Positions 44,033-53,366 of a stretch of DNA of 64,000 nucleotides are shown here, piece by piece. Below the pieces are notes generated by a model. The model had not been told where the DNA came from and did not search any database. It saw only the letters and a program-made list of their open reading frames with translations. The position numbers and the translations under genes are program-made. The DNA lies in assembly GCA_964570625.1 (NCBI GenBank), contig CAZMYW010000010.1, positions 1 to 64,000 of the forward strand, read 5' to 3'. Source of the stretch: JBFLXB01 sp964570625. Its GTDB lineage: Bacteria; Nitrospirota; Nitrospiria; 2-01-FULL-66-17. Positions within the stretch are counted from its first letter, which is position 1, and each line of letters opens with the position of its first letter.

Positions 44033-44577
44033 GACTACACCAATCCACTCTAGGACTCTGTTGGTACGCATTCGTGTTGTTCACCGCGTTTCCCGTACTG
44101 GCTGAAGAACCTCAGAAACCGGGACACACTATCGATACATTGGATGTCAAACTCCAAGCGCTCAAAGATGACATTATCGATTTGAACACGCAGATTTTTC
44201 GCCTCCAGGAGGAGTTGCTATACCCCGAGGACTCCTCCGTCGTCGTGTTCTTGAGTGTGGAAGGCGGAAACTATTTCGCACTGGATTCCGTGAAACTTCT
44301 CCTGGACGACACCCCGGTGACGAGCTACCTCTACACCGATCGTGAGGTGACCGCGCTGAAGAAGGGCGGCGTCCAGCGCCTCTACATGGGCAACGTCAAG
44401 ACCGGGGGCCATCAGTTGTCAGCGGTCTTTACCGGCAAGGGTCCGCAGGGGCAGGACTACAAGCGTGCAGAGACCATCCCCCTCCAGAAAGAAAAGGGAG
44501 CAGCATTTATCAAGCTGGTCGTGCGGGATGACCCTGCGAAGAAGCAACCCGAGTTCATCTATGAAGCGTGGCAGTAA
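44029..44577 (+). CDS. Periplasmic coiled-coil/beta-domain protein
   Basis: 182 residues, starting in an ATGA overlap. Signal peptide (to about VLAEE), a coiled coil (about 36-64, TLDVKLQALKDDIIDLNTQI), and a C-terminal beta domain with YLYTDREVTALKKGGVQRLY. Proteins of this type precede TPR/ExbB/ExbD genes in other proteobacteria and are sometimes mislabelled as AraC regulators; there is no HTH here. A structural periplasmic piece of the machine. Confidence 0.6.
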   Translation: MRLHQSTLGLCWYAFVLFTAFPVLAEEPQKPGHTIDTLDVKLQALKDDIIDLNTQIFRLQEELLYPEDSSVVVFLSVEGGNYFALDSVKLLLDDTPVTSYLYTDREVTALKKGGVQRLYMGNVKTGGHQLSAVFTGKGPQGQDYKRAETIPLQKEKGAAFIKLVVRDDPAKKQPEFIYEAWQ

Positions 44578-46492
44578 CATCGCGGTATTGGTATTAGGCC
44601 TCTGGTGGGCCCCGGCTTGGGCCGACCAGGCGGTGAACTTCCCGGCGCCTCCGAAGGAAGAGGTGACAGGCGTGTCTGATCAGACCTCCGCTCCTGAGAC
44701 AACCCCGACCATATCACCGTCGACCGCAGCCGCGCTGAAGAAAGAAACCTACTATCACTTCTTCCTTGAAGACTATCTGACCTCCGCCACCAGGCTGAAG
44801 CTCTTGGAAGCGTCTGTTCACAACGACCCAGCGACGCTGAACCACATCAGGTTGCTGCGAGGCAGCTTATACGTGGTGTGGGGCATGCACCGGCCCGCGA
44901 CTGAGATATTCGACCAACTGGTGTCCGCATTTCCGCCCGGACAGGATCGCAACCAGGTCCTGCTATTGATCGAGCGGCTCCAGTACTCGCGCGCGCTCTA
45001 CGAAGCCGCAATCGAGACGTACGAACGCCTTTCCCCTGATCGCACGTTCCGTTCGATGGACCACGCCACCTATCTGGCCGGGATGAGCCACTACGCGCTC
45101 GGGAATTTTGATCGGGCGCTCACGGTGATGACGGCGCTCCCGAAATCTAGCGACTACGTGCCGTTCGCCAAACTGACTTCGGCCCAATCGCAGAACCAGC
45201 TGGCCAATGTGGATGACGCCATCCAGCTACTGAATGAAGTCGGAAGCCTGGAGGCACCTGAAGACATGGCCGTGCAAGCCTTGTCCGAGAAAAGCCGTCT
45301 CACCTTAGGGTTGTTGCTCACAGAGACCGGCCGGTACGACGAGGCCCTAACGGTCTTCGCGTCGGTTCCGGAGGTCAGCCCGTTTTATCCTGACGCCGTG
45401 TTTGGCGCGGGATGGGCCCATCTGTACCGGCAGCGTTATGCAGAGTCGCTCGCGGCGTTCCTGATACTCAGGCAGACGGCCCCCAATCATCCCTATGCTC
45501 TAGAAGCCTTGACCACCATCGGCCATTGTTATGACCGCATGGGTGCGCGCGGGGAAGCGTTTCAGGCCTACGGAAAGGCACTCGACACCTATCGCCGTGA
45601 GCAGCAGACCCTCGATGGAATGAGGGGGATCATTAACAACCGCGATCGCCTGGGGACGTTGCTGACGGACTTTTCCGCCGTGCTGGACAGCCCGATCGGC
45701 CCGCTGCTGGATGACGACGGCCTGCGGTTCTGGATCAAACAGTATGGCGAACTCGGGACGATCGAACAGTACCTCACCCGCAAACTCGACGACATGGCCG
45801 TTTTTGAAGTGATGGTCGATCACCGCGAGGCCGTGTTCCGCGATCGCCTGCCGATTGTTCGAGGATTTCTGAAGGAAAGCCCGGCCGCTCCGCTCCGCGA
45901 ACAACAGCACCAGCTGCAGACTCTGCTCGATCAGGCTACCCAACACGAAACCGCGGAGGCCTGGGCGTTCGGGAAGGAGGCCGCTGTGTTGGACGAACTG
46001 GCCCGTACCCGCCGCCAGAGCCAAACGGTGGGCGCGGCTATCGCGCAACTCAACGCCGGTTCGCCGTCGGATCAAGGACAACGCGACGACCTCACAGCTC
46101 AGTGGAAAACGGCTGACCGGTGGCTGGCCATGCTCCACGGCGAGCGGTTGTGGACGATTCTTACCGACGTTCCGGGCCGACGAGACGACCTTCAGCGGAC
46201 CATCCGTCACATCCAGTCGGAACTCGATAAGGCCGACCGCGACCAGCGCGCGTTGACAGAGTCGATCGGCGGCTTGGAAATCGAGATCAACCAGTTCCGC
46301 CAACGAATCCAGGCGGTTCGGCGAGATATCGTTGCGCACCGGGCACAATTGGTCGAGCTCCGAGCCCAATTGGTGCCGCCGCTGCAAGCCCTCTTATCCA
46401 ACGCCATCGATCGCCGCAGCGGTCAGATGGAGGCCATGGCCGCCGTCGCGCGGCTCAGCCAGGTTCACATTATGGATGTCTTAACGCAATGA
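44561..46492 (+). CDS. Periplasmic TPR protein with C-terminal coiled coil
   Basis: 643 residues from ATG 44561 (17-nt overlap with the previous gene). Signal peptide to about PAWADQ; a Pro/Thr-rich linker; about nine TPR-like helix pairs (residues about 60-350; FDRALTVMTALPKSSDYVPFA, GRYDEALTVFASVP, and RYAESLAAFLILRQTAPNHP); then long coiled coils (to 640). It should be a scaffold spanning the periplasm. Comparable to the large TPR proteins of the Glt machine by content only. Confidence 0.75.
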   Translation: MKRGSNIAVLVLGLWWAPAWADQAVNFPAPPKEEVTGVSDQTSAPETTPTISPSTAAALKKETYYHFFLEDYLTSATRLKLLEASVHNDPATLNHIRLLRGSLYVVWGMHRPATEIFDQLVSAFPPGQDRNQVLLLIERLQYSRALYEAAIETYERLSPDRTFRSMDHATYLAGMSHYALGNFDRALTVMTALPKSSDYVPFAKLTSAQSQNQLANVDDAIQLLNEVGSLEAPEDMAVQALSEKSRLTLGLLLTETGRYDEALTVFASVPEVSPFYPDAVFGAGWAHLYRQRYAESLAAFLILRQTAPNHPYALEALTTIGHCYDRMGARGEAFQAYGKALDTYRREQQTLDGMRGIINNRDRLGTLLTDFSAVLDSPIGPLLDDDGLRFWIKQYGELGTIEQYLTRKLDDMAVFEVMVDHREAVFRDRLPIVRGFLKESPAAPLREQQHQLQTLLDQATQHETAEAWAFGKEAAVLDELARTRRQSQTVGAAIAQLNAGSPSDQGQRDDLTAQWKTADRWLAMLHGERLWTILTDVPGRRDDLQRTIRHIQSELDKADRDQRALTESIGGLEIEINQFRQRIQAVRRDIVAHRAQLVELRAQLVPPLQALLSNAIDRRSGQMEAMAAVARLSQVHIMDVLTQ

Positions 46493-49323
46493 CGCGTTTC
46501 ATGACCGTCCGTCGAACATGCTATCTGGGCGCCGTATTGGTGCTGGCGGCGTGCGCCGGCACCAAGGGCTCCCCGCCTTCCCATTCTCCGGTGGGTGCTG
46601 CGAACCCTCAGCCCAAAACACCAGTCATCGAGCAGGCTGCGCCGGTGATCCGGAAGGCAGACGTCATCACAGGGTATGAAGACTTTCTCAAGCAGTACGG
46701 TGACGTGGATCATGATCTGCGATCCGAAGCCCTCAAACGACTAGGAGATCTGTATCTTGAGCGCGCCCACCAACGGTTTCTCGCCGAGATGGACGCGTAC
46801 GAGAAGCGACCCGACGGGCCCCCGCCGCTGGTGAACTATGACCAGGCGACCCAGACATACCAAGAGTTGCTCCGTACCGACCCCACGTTCCACGCGCTGG
46901 ACCAAGCGCTCTATTCACTCGCCCGCGCCTACTCAGAGACCGGCCGTCGAGAGCTGGCACACCCGCTGCTGACCCAATTAGTCACCGACTACCCGACGAG
47001 CCCCCATCGCCAAGAAGCGTACTTTCGCATCGGCGAGTTCGAGTTCGACAGTCGTCGGTTCGAACAAGCGGCCCAGGCCTACGAGCAGGCGATCTCGCTC
47101 ACCGATCCGTTCCTCCAAGACAAGGCGGGGTACAAGTTGGGGTGGACTTATTTCAACCTCCAGGCGTATCCACACGCGATCGAAAACTTCCTGCAGTTGG
47201 TCGACCGTCGAGGCGTCGATCAACCGGACATCGTCGCTGACCCCGGTTCACTGGTGTGGGAAGCGCTGACGTATGTCGCCATCTCATTTCGCAGTCTGGG
47301 TGGTCCCGATCCCATGGCCGTGTACTTCAAGGAACACGGTTCAGCCCGCTACGAAAAAGATCTCTACCTTATGATTGGTAACCAGTACACGGCCGAGGGC
47401 CGCCCGCAACAAGCCATCGACACCTATAAGGTGTTTGTCCGGGAACACCCCCTGGACGGCATGGCGCCCATCTTCGCATCGTACGTGATCGAATCGTACG
47501 AGAAACACAAGGACACCAAGGCCGCACGTGAGGCCAGAATACAGCTCGTCAACAGCTACCTCAGCACCAGCGCCTGGTACCGGGCCAACGATGAGGCCAG
47601 CCACGCCCGCGCACGGCCCCTGGTGAAGGATAGTCTGTACCGGCTCGGGATCTCGGCCCATGCCAGTGCACGGGAAAACACACAGCTCGACAATCACCGG
47701 GAAGCGGTTGGCTGGTACCGCCAGTTCCTCGCGGAATTCCCCGCGGAAAAGGAAACGCGAGAAGTACATCTCCTCTCCGCCGAATCCCTAATGGCGCTGC
47801 AGGAGTATGCCCTGGCAGCGACGGCGTATGAAGCGGTGGCGTATGACTACGCGGGGGTGGCAGTCGACAAGGAACCCGCGTACTCCGCCATTGTGGCGGC
47901 AGAGAAGGTTCAAGACAAGAAAAGCCATGAGAGGTTCATCACGTTGACCAAGCGGTTCGCCGAGCAGTTCCCCACCGACACCAGAACCCCCACCGTCTTG
48001 CTCAAGTCCGGCGAGCTGCTGTTCGAACAGCAACGAGACGCCGAGGCCCGGGAGGTGCTGGGCCAAGTCTTGTCGCGTTATCCGAAATTCACTGGCACCG
48101 CCACCGCGCAGAAGCTGATCGCCCACTCCTATATGCGGCAAGGCCGCTTTGAAGAGGCTCGCGCCGCGTATGGGCTTACCCTATCGCTCCTTCCGACCGC
48201 GGACAACACACAGCGACGCGAGATGCGTGATCTGATGGCCGCGGCGATGTACAAACAAGCCGAGCAACACAAAAAGGCCGATCGGTTCGGCGAGGCAGCC
48301 AAGACGTTTGCCGCGATTTCCCATGAAGCCCCTGAAAGCCTCTTGGCGTCGGGCGCACTGTTCGAGGCTGCAAGCCTGTACGAAACACTCAAGCAGCCGG
48401 CCCAGGCCATTGCCACCTACCAGCAACTGGCACAGCGCGACCAGAAATCCGACCTAGGAGCCAAAGCCGGGCTCCAAATCGCCTTGCTTTATGAGCAAGG
48501 CGGACAGTGGCTCCAGGCTGCAGAAGCGTTTGAAACCGCGGCCACGATGCCCCAGCATCAAGCGCAGGCCCCTCAGATCTTGTGGACCGCGGGGCTTGAC
48601 TACGAGAAGGCGTCCCAGTGGGACAAGAGCTACGCCGTGTTCGCGCAATTCACTGAACGGTTCCCTAAACACGCGGACACACCTGAAGGTCTGTGGAAAA
48701 TGGCCATGACCCGGCAACGCCAAGGCGAAACTAAGGAAGCGCTGGCGCTCTTTACGAAGGTGGAACAACAGGCCCCTGGCACGGTGTTCTCGGCGCAAGC
48801 CGTGTTCCAGCAAGCCGAGGAGTCGTTCCGATCGCTCAAGCAGATTGCGCTGAAGGAACCGTTCAAGAAAAATCTCAAGAATAAGACTCGGGCCTTAGAC
48901 AAGACCATCACGCTTTACACCCGAGCTGCGGAGTCGCGTTACGTAGAGGTGGTCGCGACGTCCGCTTACCGCCTCGGCGAGGTATTCGAACACTTCAAGA
49001 CCGCGCTCCTCGAAGCCGAATTGCCCAAGAAACTGACTGCGGAGCAGGTGGAGGAGTACAAGTTCCAATTGGAGGAAAAGGCCTTCCCATTCGAGGAGAA
49101 AGCGATTCAGGCCTATGCGACCAACGTGCAGCGAGCATCGAGTCAACCCGGCGCCTATAACGAATGGGTGAAAAAGAGCTACGACCGCTTGGCCGAGTTG
49201 CGGCCCGCGCTCTACAAACGTCCGGAGCGAACTGAGCGGATTACATCCAATATCGACAGGGAAACGTTGACCGCCCAACCACTCTCGTCGATCATTGACA
49301 AGGTGTTAACGGCCGGACGATGA
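46489..49323 (+). CDS. Large TPR lipoprotein
   Basis: 944 residues, ATGA overlap with the previous gene. Lipobox LAAC near residue 22, then many TPR repeats through most of the length (QEAYFRIGEFEFDSRRFEQA, YTAEGRPQQAIDTYKVFVREHP, ARQGR-type pairs such as SYMRQGRFEEARAAYGLTLS). No enzymatic domain. Expected to be anchored in a membrane and to bind partners over a large surface. The biggest protein of the operon. Confidence 0.8.
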   Translation: MTRFMTVRRTCYLGAVLVLAACAGTKGSPPSHSPVGAANPQPKTPVIEQAAPVIRKADVITGYEDFLKQYGDVDHDLRSEALKRLGDLYLERAHQRFLAEMDAYEKRPDGPPPLVNYDQATQTYQELLRTDPTFHALDQALYSLARAYSETGRRELAHPLLTQLVTDYPTSPHRQEAYFRIGEFEFDSRRFEQAAQAYEQAISLTDPFLQDKAGYKLGWTYFNLQAYPHAIENFLQLVDRRGVDQPDIVADPGSLVWEALTYVAISFRSLGGPDPMAVYFKEHGSARYEKDLYLMIGNQYTAEGRPQQAIDTYKVFVREHPLDGMAPIFASYVIESYEKHKDTKAAREARIQLVNSYLSTSAWYRANDEASHARARPLVKDSLYRLGISAHASARENTQLDNHREAVGWYRQFLAEFPAEKETREVHLLSAESLMALQEYALAATAYEAVAYDYAGVAVDKEPAYSAIVAAEKVQDKKSHERFITLTKRFAEQFPTDTRTPTVLLKSGELLFEQQRDAEAREVLGQVLSRYPKFTGTATAQKLIAHSYMRQGRFEEARAAYGLTLSLLPTADNTQRREMRDLMAAAMYKQAEQHKKADRFGEAAKTFAAISHEAPESLLASGALFEAASLYETLKQPAQAIATYQQLAQRDQKSDLGAKAGLQIALLYEQGGQWLQAAEAFETAATMPQHQAQAPQILWTAGLDYEKASQWDKSYAVFAQFTERFPKHADTPEGLWKMAMTRQRQGETKEALALFTKVEQQAPGTVFSAQAVFQQAEESFRSLKQIALKEPFKKNLKNKTRALDKTITLYTRAAESRYVEVVATSAYRLGEVFEHFKTALLEAELPKKLTAEQVEEYKFQLEEKAFPFEEKAIQAYATNVQRASSQPGAYNEWVKKSYDRLAELRPALYKRPERTERITSNIDRETLTAQPLSSIIDKVLTAGR

Positions 49324-49958
49324 CCACTCGCTCTCAACAGAAGATCGTCCTGTGGCTGTTGCTGGTCGCTACAGCTGGTTGCACCAGAGCCGCGTTACCG
49401 CCGCCGTCGTCGATACCGGCTGCAACCGCGGCACGGACCGACGAGTCGCCCGCGGCCGAGGCAAAGAGGCTGGATCAGGTCCTCCTCCAGTTCCAGAAAG
49501 GCACCACCCTCGCAGAAAGTGGGAAGTTCAAGGAGGCGAGGACCGTCTTCGAGAGTCTGCGAACCAATTACCCTCACGTGAGCGTGTTCCACAACAATCT
49601 CGGGGTGGTCTACAAGCGTTTGGGACTCCTGCCGGAAGCCGTAGCCGCGTATCAACAGGCGCTCAAGATTCAACCTCACTACCCGGAGGCGTACTACAAC
49701 CTGGGCCTGGCACTGCGGGAACAAGGCGAATTTCGTCAGGCCGAAGTCGCGTATCGACGAGCCCTTGATTCCTCACCGGACTTTCGAGACGCCAACTACA
49801 ATCTGGCGGTCCTCTACGACCTCTATCTGAACGAGCCGGAGAAGGCGATTACACACTATGAAACCTACTTGGCGTCCGGCGGAGAGGGTCGGGACGAAGT
49901 GACGATTTGGATCGCCGCCCTGCAGAAGCGGGCCGAGCGGACCAAGGAGGGACAATGA
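49320..49958 (+). CDS. TPR lipoprotein
   Basis: 212 residues in another ATGA overlap. Lipobox VATAGC near residue 21. Three to four canonical TPR motifs (VFHNNLGVVYKRLGLLPEAV, PEAYYNLGLALREQGEFRQA, RDANYNLAVLYDLYLNEPEK). Third TPR protein in a row; likely a periplasmic adaptor. Confidence 0.85.
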   Translation: MTTRSQQKIVLWLLLVATAGCTRAALPPPSSIPAATAARTDESPAAEAKRLDQVLLQFQKGTTLAESGKFKEARTVFESLRTNYPHVSVFHNNLGVVYKRLGLLPEAVAAYQQALKIQPHYPEAYYNLGLALREQGEFRQAEVAYRRALDSSPDFRDANYNLAVLYDLYLNEPEKAITHYETYLASGGEGRDEVTIWIAALQKRAERTKEGQ

Positions 49959-50278
49959 GGCGCGTCGCACTCTGGGGCGGGTTGACGACATGGGCGTTGG
50001 CCGCTAGCTTGTCGTGGGCTGCGGACGCGACCCCTGGGGGCGAGGCGGCCGTCGGCTCAGACGCAAATGTCGAACGCTTTCTGATGGAAGGCACTGAGAT
50101 CCAAGGCACTCTGGAGAAGCCCCACGTCGTCTACGTGGTGCCGTGGAAGGATACTCCGTCGATGGAGGGCGACATCCCACTGCGCCGGAGCTTTCAACAA
50201 GAACTGCTCGATCCCGTGGATCGCGCGCGGTTTCAGCGCCAGCTTTCAGGAACAGGAAAAGGAGGAACCACCAAATGA
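49955..50278 (+). CDS. Small secreted protein of the motor cluster
   Basis: 107 residues, ATG 49955 after AAGGAGG, ATGA overlap with the TPR gene. Signal peptide (to about SWAAD) and a mature chain of about 85 residues with VERFLMEGTEIQGTLEKPHV and YVVPWKD segments. No known domain is recognised. Position just before exbB makes it a probable accessory subunit. Confidence 0.6.
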   Translation: MRRVALWGGLTTWALAASLSWAADATPGGEAAVGSDANVERFLMEGTEIQGTLEKPHVVYVVPWKDTPSMEGDIPLRRSFQQELLDPVDRARFQRQLSGTGKGGTTK

Positions 50279-51003
50279 GCATTTTTTCGGACATCGTGAA
50301 GTTTTTCCAGGACGGAGGGGTCTTCATGTACCCGAACCTGTTGGTCCTGGCTATCGGCACCGCCATCGTCATCGAGCGCATGGTCGTGCTCGCGCGATCC
50401 GGTACGAACGGCGAGAAATTGTGGGGTCAGATCGCGCCGCCCATCCAAGGCCGCCGCATGGACGAAGCCGTGCGCGCGTGCACGCATTCCCGCGCCCCCC
50501 TTAACCAGGTGCTGGCCGCGGGCATCCGCGGGATGAAAGGCTCGTTTACGCGAGAAGACGTCCAGGGGAGCCTCGATGAGGCCATGACCCGAGTGATTCC
50601 TCGGGTGGAGGCCCGGCTTCACTATCTTCCCAACCTTGCCAATGTCGCGACCTTGCTCGGATTGCTGGGGACCATCATCGGCTTGATCCAAGACTTCACC
50701 GCCGTGTCCATGGCCGACCCCTCCCAGAAAGCCACACTGTTAGCCCAGGGCATTTCGGTCGCGATGAACAACACCGCGTTCGGATTGATTATCGCGATCC
50801 CGCTGATGTTGATGTTCATGTTTTTGCAAAGCCGCGCCAACCGGATCGTCGAAACCATGGAGGAATACGCGCAACGGCTGGTGAATCTGGCCGGCCATAT
50901 GGCGCGGGAGGAGGCGGCTGACGGTTACTCCAACGGGGCTGAGCTGCACCCACCGCGACGCGCTGCGGTAGGGATGGTAAAAGGGGCGGCGCATGCGAAA
51001 TAG
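50275..51003 (+). CDS. exbB: ExbB/TolQ/MotA-type proton-channel subunit
   Basis: 242 residues from ATG 50275 (AAGGAGGA site). Three transmembrane helices: around 18-36 (MYPNLLVLAIGTAIVIERM), 121-143 (PNLANVATLLGLLGTIIGLI) and 164-186 (MNNTAFGLIIAIPLMLMFMF). The LLGLLGT and NTAFGL motifs are those of ExbB/TolQ. It uses the proton gradient to drive a periplasmic partner together with ExbD proteins. A Lys/Ala tail follows. Confidence 0.93.
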   Translation: MSIFSDIVKFFQDGGVFMYPNLLVLAIGTAIVIERMVVLARSGTNGEKLWGQIAPPIQGRRMDEAVRACTHSRAPLNQVLAAGIRGMKGSFTREDVQGSLDEAMTRVIPRVEARLHYLPNLANVATLLGLLGTIIGLIQDFTAVSMADPSQKATLLAQGISVAMNNTAFGLIIAIPLMLMFMFLQSRANRIVETMEEYAQRLVNLAGHMAREEAADGYSNGAELHPPRRAAVGMVKGAAHAK

Positions 51004-51481
51004 CCTCAGGATGCGTCGCGAGCGGCGGCTGGGCAAGATGGATATGTCGCTCAATCTGATCCCTTACTTGGATCTGATGGTCGTGCTCATTCCATTCTTG
51101 CTCACGGGCGTCGTGTTCTCGAAACTGGCGGTCTTGGAACTCAAGCTCCCCACGTCGTCGGCCTCCGCGCTTCCCGTAGCAGGCGCCAAGGAGCCGTTTC
51201 GACTAATCGTGACGATCCATCAAGACGCCGTCACCGTACGCGGAACTGGCCTGGAGGTCACACGGTTTCCTCAACAGGACGGCAAGTACGACCTTGGGGG
51301 ATTGTCGACCATGCTCCAACAGGTCAAATCAGCTCATCCACAAGAGAAGGCGGTCATCCTGCTGAGCGAACCGGATATCCCGTACGAATCCCTGGTGGAG
51401 GTGATGGACGTGTGCCGCGAGGGCCCTTCATCTCAAGAGCTGTTCCCTGACGTCTCGATCGGCGAGGTGAAGCGCACATGA
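50993..51481 (+). CDS. exbD: ExbD/TolR-type protein 1
   Basis: 162 residues, 11-nt overlap with exbB. Basic cytosolic start (MRRERRLGK), one transmembrane helix with the essential Asp (NLIPYLDLMVVLIPFLLTGV), then a periplasmic ExbD/TolR domain. It pairs with ExbB to make the proton path. First of two tandem paralogues. Confidence 0.9.
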   Translation: MRNSLRMRRERRLGKMDMSLNLIPYLDLMVVLIPFLLTGVVFSKLAVLELKLPTSSASALPVAGAKEPFRLIVTIHQDAVTVRGTGLEVTRFPQQDGKYDLGGLSTMLQQVKSAHPQEKAVILLSEPDIPYESLVEVMDVCREGPSSQELFPDVSIGEVKRT

Positions 51482-51978
51482 GTACCCGCGGACGGCGGCA
51501 ACGGCGACGGACCCCTCGCGCGGTGGTTCAACTCGCGCTAATCAGCTTGATGGACATTTTCACCATCCTGCTGCTGTTTCTGCTCGTGCACGTCTCGGGC
51601 GACGAGAGCGTGCTCCCGGCCCCTGACACCTTAACGCTCCCCGCCTCCACCGCGAATAAAGCGCCGAAGCCGACCGTGACCGTACTCGTCACTGACAAGG
51701 AAATCTTTATTCAGGGACAGCGGATCATGGGCACCCCGGAAGCACTGAAACAATCCGACGTGATCCTGACGCCGGTCAAACAGGAATTGACCCGCCTGGC
51801 GGATCGCACCAAATACCTGGCGGACAAGGCCACAGCGGTCGCCTTTGCGGGCGACATCACGATTATGGGTGATAAAAAGATTCCATTCCAGTTACTCAAG
51901 AAACTCATGGCCACCTGCGCGCAAGCGGAGTTTCCGCATATCGCGCTGGCCGTCGTCCAAAAGGACCAGATGGGTTAA
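51478..51978 (+). CDS. exbD: ExbD/TolR-type protein 2
   Basis: 166 residues, ATGA overlap with protein 1. Very basic start (RGRRQRRRTPR), one transmembrane helix with Asp in ALISLMDIFTILLLFLLVH, then a periplasmic domain with the TolR-like pattern (VTVLVTDKEIFIQGQRI; ITIMGDKKIPFQLLKKLM). Sequence differs markedly from the first, so both kinds may enter one motor, as with AglQ and AglS. Confidence 0.9.
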   Translation: MSTRGRRQRRRTPRAVVQLALISLMDIFTILLLFLLVHVSGDESVLPAPDTLTLPASTANKAPKPTVTVLVTDKEIFIQGQRIMGTPEALKQSDVILTPVKQELTRLADRTKYLADKATAVAFAGDITIMGDKKIPFQLLKKLMATCAQAEFPHIALAVVQKDQMG

Positions 51979-51990
51979 CGGAGACCACGG

Positions 51991-52959
51991 ATGACCGTCC
52001 TTCCTCATCCCGACGACGAACTGTTTCGAAAAACCCTGCGGGTCTCGCTAGGGCTTTACTTGCTGGCCGCGGCCATTGTGACGGTTATCAACATTCCGGT
52101 TCCGAAGCATCCCGACATCCAAGACCTACCGGAGCGCGTGGCGAAGTTGATTCTGGAACCGCCACCCATCGTCGCGACGCCAGAGTCTATCAAGGCCTCC
52201 GAAGCACCCAAACAACAAAAAGAGGCGGCCAAACCTAAGGCAATCAAACAAGCGCCAGCGCCTGCCCCTAAACCCTCGGCGCAGCAAACACGGGAGATCG
52301 TCAGGCAGAGCGGACTCCTCGCCTCCCTGATCGAAGAAGAAGAAAAGGGCGGTCTCAGTGACATTATCGAAAGCCAGCGACTTGACCAGGCACTATCCAC
52401 CGCGGACCTCATCACTGCCCCGACCGCCAAGACTAATCGAACCGTGGTCACCAAGCCCCTGGCCCACGACCTTGGCTTGGTGGACAAGACCGTGGCCAAG
52501 TCCAAATCCCTGGGCGCAGGTGACCGCACCAAGCTGGCACAAGGCCAACAAGTGGCTCTGGCTCGAATTCCCAGCGGGACCGGCGGCAGTGGAGCAGGCA
52601 GCGGTGGGCAACGACTCGGCGACGGCGTGGGTATCCGCGTAAAAGGCGGCGGCTCAGGATCAGGAACCGGGGCGATTGACTACGACGCCATCGCCCGCGT
52701 GGTGGAGCAATACAAGAACGGTTTGATCTACCTCTACAACAAGGAGCTACGCGCTAACCCCACGCTCAAAGGCACTATCTCGGTTGAGTTTTCCATCGAC
52801 TCCACCGGCAAGGTCGTCGAGACCCGCATCGTCTCTACCACCATGGACCACGCCCCGCTCGAACAGGCTCTGGCCAGCCGCATCAAAATGTGGAAGTTCC
52901 CCCACCTGTACGACGGCATCATTATCGTGACCTACCCGTTCGTGTTCTTCCCGGTGTAA
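51991..52959 (+). CDS. TonB-like energy transducer, AgmX/PglI C-terminal type
   Basis: 322 residues. One transmembrane helix (about 12-32), a long Ala/Pro/Lys/Gln linker (PKAIKQAPAPAPKPSAQQ), a Gly-rich stretch (GTGGSGAGSGGQ, GGGSGSGTG) and a C-terminal domain (about 230-322; VVEQYKNGLIYLYNKELRANP, IKMWKFPHLYDGI) of the AgmX/PglI family related to TonB. It should carry the motor force through the periplasm to outer-membrane partners. Last gene of the operon; 12 nt after exbD2. Confidence 0.85.
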   Translation: MTVLPHPDDELFRKTLRVSLGLYLLAAAIVTVINIPVPKHPDIQDLPERVAKLILEPPPIVATPESIKASEAPKQQKEAAKPKAIKQAPAPAPKPSAQQTREIVRQSGLLASLIEEEEKGGLSDIIESQRLDQALSTADLITAPTAKTNRTVVTKPLAHDLGLVDKTVAKSKSLGAGDRTKLAQGQQVALARIPSGTGGSGAGSGGQRLGDGVGIRVKGGGSGSGTGAIDYDAIARVVEQYKNGLIYLYNKELRANPTLKGTISVEFSIDSTGKVVETRIVSTTMDHAPLEQALASRIKMWKFPHLYDGIIIVTYPFVFFPV

Positions 52960-53051
52960 GTCGCACCTCTTTCTTACGAGTGGACGTATGTCGAACGGGA
53001 AGTCGACATTCGTCTAGCACGGTGTGACGCCGACGTGCCATAGAGCCCCCC

Positions 53052-53068
53052 TTGCCACCATGTGGCAA
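53052..53068. terminator. Hairpin between the operon end and the next gene
   Basis: TTGCCAC (53052-53058) and GTGGCAA (53062-53068) form a 7-bp stem with a three-base loop. It is not followed by a T run, so termination is uncertain. The remainder of 52960-53100 shows nothing. Confidence 0.35.
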
Positions 53069-53100
53069 CGCACAATGGAAGAGGTGATGGCTAGGGGGAG

Positions 53101-53352
53101 TTACGGTTGGGTTGGTTGGAGCTCGGACAGGCGGGTGCGGGCTTTCTCTGCCCACGACGTGTCGGGGTGTTTCGTGACGATCTCTTGATAGAGCTGGCGA
53201 GCGTGTTGGGCGTTGCCTTGTTTCTCTTCGAACTGCCCGAGTTCGTACGTTTCCTGCGCGGCGCGCTCGGCCGGCGTACAGGCCACCGGCGAAAGGGCGA
53301 GAAGCAACCCGATCAGAATGGCTCTAGCCGTCGACAACGTTAGATGATCCAT
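53101..53352 (-). CDS. Small TPR-like lipoprotein
   Basis: 83 residues from ATG 53352 (a TTG at 53370 is also in frame). Lipobox SPVAC; the rest is one to two TPR helices (GQFEEKQGNAQHARQLYQEI, HPDTSWAEKARTRLSEL). YbgF/CpoB-like single TPR unit. It follows the polyprenyl synthetase gene on the minus strand with about 14 nt between them, so it is probably cotranscribed. Confidence 0.7.
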   Translation of the reverse strand: MDHLTLSTARAILIGLLLALSPVACTPAERAAQETYELGQFEEKQGNAQHARQLYQEIVTKHPDTSWAEKARTRLSELQPTQP

Positions 53353-53366
53353 CACCTGGCGTACGG

